This document shows, one piece after another, positions 45,283-47,844 of a stretch of 47,844 bases of DNA. The notes below the pieces were generated by a model. The model worked only from the letters and a program-made list of their open reading frames with translations, had not been told where the DNA came from and did no database searches. The number at the start of each line of letters is the position of its first letter. Position 1 is the stretch's first letter. The stretch comes from Oxalobacteraceae bacterium (GTDB lineage Bacteria; Pseudomonadota; Gammaproteobacteria; Burkholderiales; Burkholderiaceae_D): contig JAIXYM010000074.1 of NCBI GenBank assembly GCA_027490255.1, forward strand, positions 1 to 47,844. The letters are read 5' to 3'. A program made the position numbers and the translations under genes.

Positions 45283-45784
45283 GGCGTGACTGCTAAAACC
45301 TATTGGAGCCCGTATTCTAACCGGGTCACAAGGCGCACTCAGCCCTTACGAGCCTGACCGCCCCAATGGTAGACACCCCCCACGAGTCGCAGCGGGAGAA
45401 CTTCCGCAGGGTCATTTCGCCACAGTCTTGGCATAACAGCAGAATACTACTCGGCTATGCAAGCAGTCGTTCCTGCGCCAACACATGCCACCACGGGCAA
45501 AGAATAGAAAATCGATATCCCGATCTGGGTACCGCTTCGCCCCCCGTTTGCGAGGCAACAAGGTACGCAGGTCACTTGCTTCGGCCGGAAAAATTTCGAG
45601 ACACATCAAATCTACGATGAACTCAAGCGCTACTGTCACGCCCAAAAATTTTTCCCAACAAAAAATACGAGAAATAAATCTGGTTTTAAAGAAACTTTAA
45701 GAATCATTCTGACACTGAAGTTCACAGAAGAATTATCCGATCATCGGACAATTAAACCGAACTATTTCAGTGAGCGAGGAAAAA
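45283..45784. other. Intergenic region between rbgA and the ankyrin gene, partly AT-rich
   Basis: About 500 bases between divergent genes. The left two-thirds have the window's ordinary composition and contain short frames on both strands without family resemblance (one ~77-residue minus frame at 45412-45645). From about 45640 the sequence becomes AT-rich. Two small inverted repeats occur near the ankyrin start: TTAAAG-AAA-CTTTAA (45686-45700) and TCCGAT-C-ATCGGA (45736-45748), the latter 36 bases before the ATG and a possible operator. Confidence 0.55.
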
Positions 45785-47844
45785 ATGAGACCAGTCCCAA
45801 AAGAAACAATGAAGATGCGATGCCCAAATATAGAGGAAATAAATAGAATAAATTCCGACGGAAAAAATATTCCTGAGAGAAAGTCTTCCCATGCAATTTT
45901 TTTATTTGACGGCCTTGATCAAAAAAGAAAAACAAAAATTGAGGAATTAATCGATTCTTTCTCGAACGATAAAATAAAAATAAGTAAATTGGGGTGCTCG
46001 CCCTTTGGAAATGGCTCTGCGGATGAAAAAAAATTAATATTTCTTGATGCTTTGGAAAATAAAATTAAATTGGAAGAGATTGGCAAAGACACCAGTATTT
46101 TTATGAATTTTCACACCTATGCCGACAAAGAAAATCTATCGTTTTCAATCAAAGGTAGTGATAAAAATCTCCGCATTCCCATCCAAGAAGTTTATCAGCA
46201 TGTTTGGTCATTTTTCCCTGGCCGTGAAAAACCTAGCTTTCATAATCTTGGGTGTAATGCGGGCTACTACACACCAGATTTAAAGGATGGCGACGGCCAT
46301 GTAATCAACTATGCGGGCAAAAGCACCATCAGTTCAAATGAAAACATTATTCAGGCCAAAGAAATATTACAGTTTATATCAAGAAACTTAAATTTTTATA
46401 ACCGCATGCCAAGCCCAGAGAGAATTTGGCAGTACATGGAAAGTTATGCGACCCAAGAGATGTCTATTTCAGGAAAAGGTAGCTACAGTTTTCATCAACC
46501 CATGGAATTACCATCCTCGAAAATCAACAGGCGTTTTGGTCATAAAAATCCAATGCTACTCATTGAATATGCATTTCGTCATCGCCCCATGGAGCAAGTT
46601 TTAAAACTTATAGAAACCCATGATCCCAACCTTGAAAAAATTAGCGCTTTTAGTGAAACAAAAAAAAGAAGGATACTTTTTCATCTTGTTCCTAATCACG
46701 TATCGTGGATAAATTTTGATCACCATGTAGTCAACTCGCCTACCCTAAAAGAAACTTTAAAAAACAATGACTCCCTAGAAAAATTTTTATTCTGTCGAAA
46801 AAATAATCTATTACCGAATCTCATTGGGAATGATCGATCGGATCGTTTTCTCGTTATCTGCTGCCAAGAGGGAAGCGCGAAAATAGCAAAAATTATTTTT
46901 GAAATGCCCGAATTTTCTTTTTCAGAAAATGGTATAAAAGAAGCGTTTTTAGAGGCTGTTATGTCGGAAAATGTTGAATTGGTGAAAATTTTAATTCAGA
47001 AGGCATCAAATTTCCTCATCGAAGATAAGACATTGAATAACATATTTCATTTTGCAAGCGGCGCTCCATCTTCAGCGATTATGGAGTTGCTACTAATGCC
47101 GGAAGTCCTGATTAAATTCACTGGCGAGTCTGCGGCTCAACAGTTGGGGCATAGAAAATTTTTACTAGATAAAAAAAATAATAATGGCGTATGCCCACTA
47201 GAATTAGCCATCAAAAAAATAAGGCCGGAAACAGTAAAGTTATTGCTGGAAGCGGGAGCTGACACTCATGGCCTGAATTCGAAAGGAAACCACTTTCTTG
47301 CTCAGGCCGTCTTTCGTAAAAATGTTGCGATCGTAAAATTACTTTTGGAAAGTGGATTAGAAGTCGGCCAAAACAGTACCGATTTACCGCGACTCCTGCG
47401 CAAGGCTATCGTTAAATGTAATAGAAAAATTGCGCTGATGCTGATCGAACATTGTGTAGCAACAAAAAAAATATCGGAATTAAATACCCAATATAGTTCC
47501 GGCTTGACGCCGCTGTTACTTGCAGCGGAGAAAAAAGACATCAAACTGATCAAAGCCCTTCTGGCAGCAGGGGCCGACCATACCTTTACCAATCAGTTAG
47601 GCCAAAACGTTTTACATCACATTGCGGAAAGCTCCTATATTTTTCATGATCAATTAATTAATCAGGTGCTGGATTTTTCTGAGGCAAAGGAAATTGTAGA
47701 AATACTCATAAGTATCGGGGCAGAGGTGAACAAAAGCGACATATTAGGGAATACGCCGTTAATCATGGCAGCACGGGAAAAAAATACGCCATTAGTTCAA
47801 CTTCTTCTATCGCAAGGAGCAGACATTAATGCGGTAAACAAGAA
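45785..47844 (+). CDS. Large AT-rich protein with putative clan CD peptidase-like N-terminus and ankyrin repeats (cut by window edge)
   Basis: The ATG at 45785 (GAGGA four bases upstream) opens a frame of 686 codons that runs past the window edge. Residues ~35-200 resemble a clan CD peptidase core by pattern: 'SHAIFLFDGLD', a strand ending in His 'TSIFMNFHTYAD' (H110), and after 47 residues a strand with Cys 'SFHNLGCNAGYY' (C157), the layout of caspase and CHAT His-Cys dyads. A middle region (~200-470) is helical. Ankyrin-type repeats follow: 'CPLELAIKK...ETVKLLLEAGAD' (~484), 'TPLLLAAEKKDIKLIKALLAAGAD' (~600), 'TPLIMAAREKNTPLVQLLLSQGAD' (~655). Use of AAA/ATA/TTA codons is far higher than in the neighbours, pointing to recent acquisition. 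No signal peptide. Confidence 0.7.
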   Translation, partial: MRPVPKETMKMRCPNIEEINRINSDGKNIPERKSSHAIFLFDGLDQKRKTKIEELIDSFSNDKIKISKLGCSPFGNGSADEKKLIFLDALENKIKLEEIGKDTSIFMNFHTYADKENLSFSIKGSDKNLRIPIQEVYQHVWSFFPGREKPSFHNLGCNAGYYTPDLKDGDGHVINYAGKSTISSNENIIQAKEILQFISRNLNFYNRMPSPERIWQYMESYATQEMSISGKGSYSFHQPMELPSSKINRRFGHKNPMLLIEYAFRHRPMEQVLKLIETHDPNLEKISAFSETKKRRILFHLVPNHVSWINFDHHVVNSPTLKETLKNNDSLEKFLFCRKNNLLPNLIGNDRSDRFLVICCQEGSAKIAKIIFEMPEFSFSENGIKEAFLEAVMSENVELVKILIQKASNFLIEDKTLNNIFHFASGAPSSAIMELLLMPEVLIKFTGESAAQQLGHRKFLLDKKNNNGVCPLELAIKKIRPETVKLLLEAGADTHGLNSKGNHFLAQAVFRKNVAIVKLLLESGLEVGQNSTDLPRLLRKAIVKCNRKIALMLIEHCVATKKISELNTQYSSGLTPLLLAAEKKDIKLIKALLAAGADHTFTNQLGQNVLHHIAESSYIFHDQLINQVLDFSEAKEIVEILISIGAEVNKSDILGNTPLIMAAREKNTPLVQLLLSQGADINAVNK

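Noticed and set aside
45412..45645. 77-residue minus-strand frame upstream of the ankyrin gene as a possible transposase remnant.
   Set aside because: No recognisable transposase motif, no terminal repeats and no target duplication; not supportable as a gene.

Overview
The window looks like a chromosomal segment of a betaproteobacterium, most likely of the order Burkholderiales (Oxalobacteraceae-like). The basis is gene content and order: a pgk-pyk-fba-purC-purE-purK run, a MaeB malic enzyme with a fused phosphotransacetylase domain, thiL-pgpA, and groESL under a CIRCE operator. No rRNA, tRNA, CRISPR array or intact insertion sequence was seen. The taxonomic call is inference; there is no marker gene in the window that settles it.

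Layout. 1-5842 (minus strand) is a central-metabolism and purine block (pgk, pyk, fba, purC, purE, and purK cut by the window edge). 5953-7024 is an AzlCD amino-acid exporter, divergent from ilvE (7300), which starts a plus-strand run of small housekeeping genes to 10537. A BepA-like periplasmic protease (minus) and moaC (plus) follow. 12978-17534 is accessory: an HdeA-like small exported protein, an acyl-CoA synthetase, an orphan ArsR-like regulator, the wreck of a two-component system, and a truncated-globin-like protein that has lost its haem histidine. 17577-25947 holds a TPR lipoprotein-like gene, a GT39 glycosyltransferase and a tightly coupled six-gene minus-strand operon (HAD-UbiA fusion, DprE1-like, DprE2-like SDR, epimerase, FAD oxidoreductase, GtrA). 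That operon reads as a polyprenyl-phosphate pentose (D-arabinofuranose-type) donor pathway for glycan modification. 26096-31811 returns to housekeeping genes (maeB, thiL, pgpA, pncC) plus a fluoroacetate-dehalogenase-like hydrolase with all catalytic residues.

31952-33894 is a small minus-strand island: a SycD/LcrH-type type III secretion chaperone with two unrecognised proteins that each carry a pair of closely spaced membrane segments. 34177-42086 is ordinary again (pyrF, an EamA transporter, dacB, an ornithine-cyclodeaminase-like gene, pirin, groS-groL). Immediately after the groL terminator is a gene with the R-S-E signature of ADP-ribosyltransferase toxins (42362-43537). The window ends in a visibly AT-rich, open-ended gene (45785 onwards) with ankyrin repeats behind an N-terminal region that has the His...Cys pattern of clan CD (caspase/CHAT-type) peptidases.

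Taken together, the chaperone with its two membrane proteins, the ADP-ribosyltransferase and the peptidase-ankyrin protein suggest a host-interacting bacterium that delivers effectors, although no secretion apparatus gene is present here. A dispersed hairpin repeat occurs as four inverted pairs (around 1.9-2.1, 10.6-10.8, 30.3 and 36.0-36.2 kb), one with compensatory base changes in the stem.
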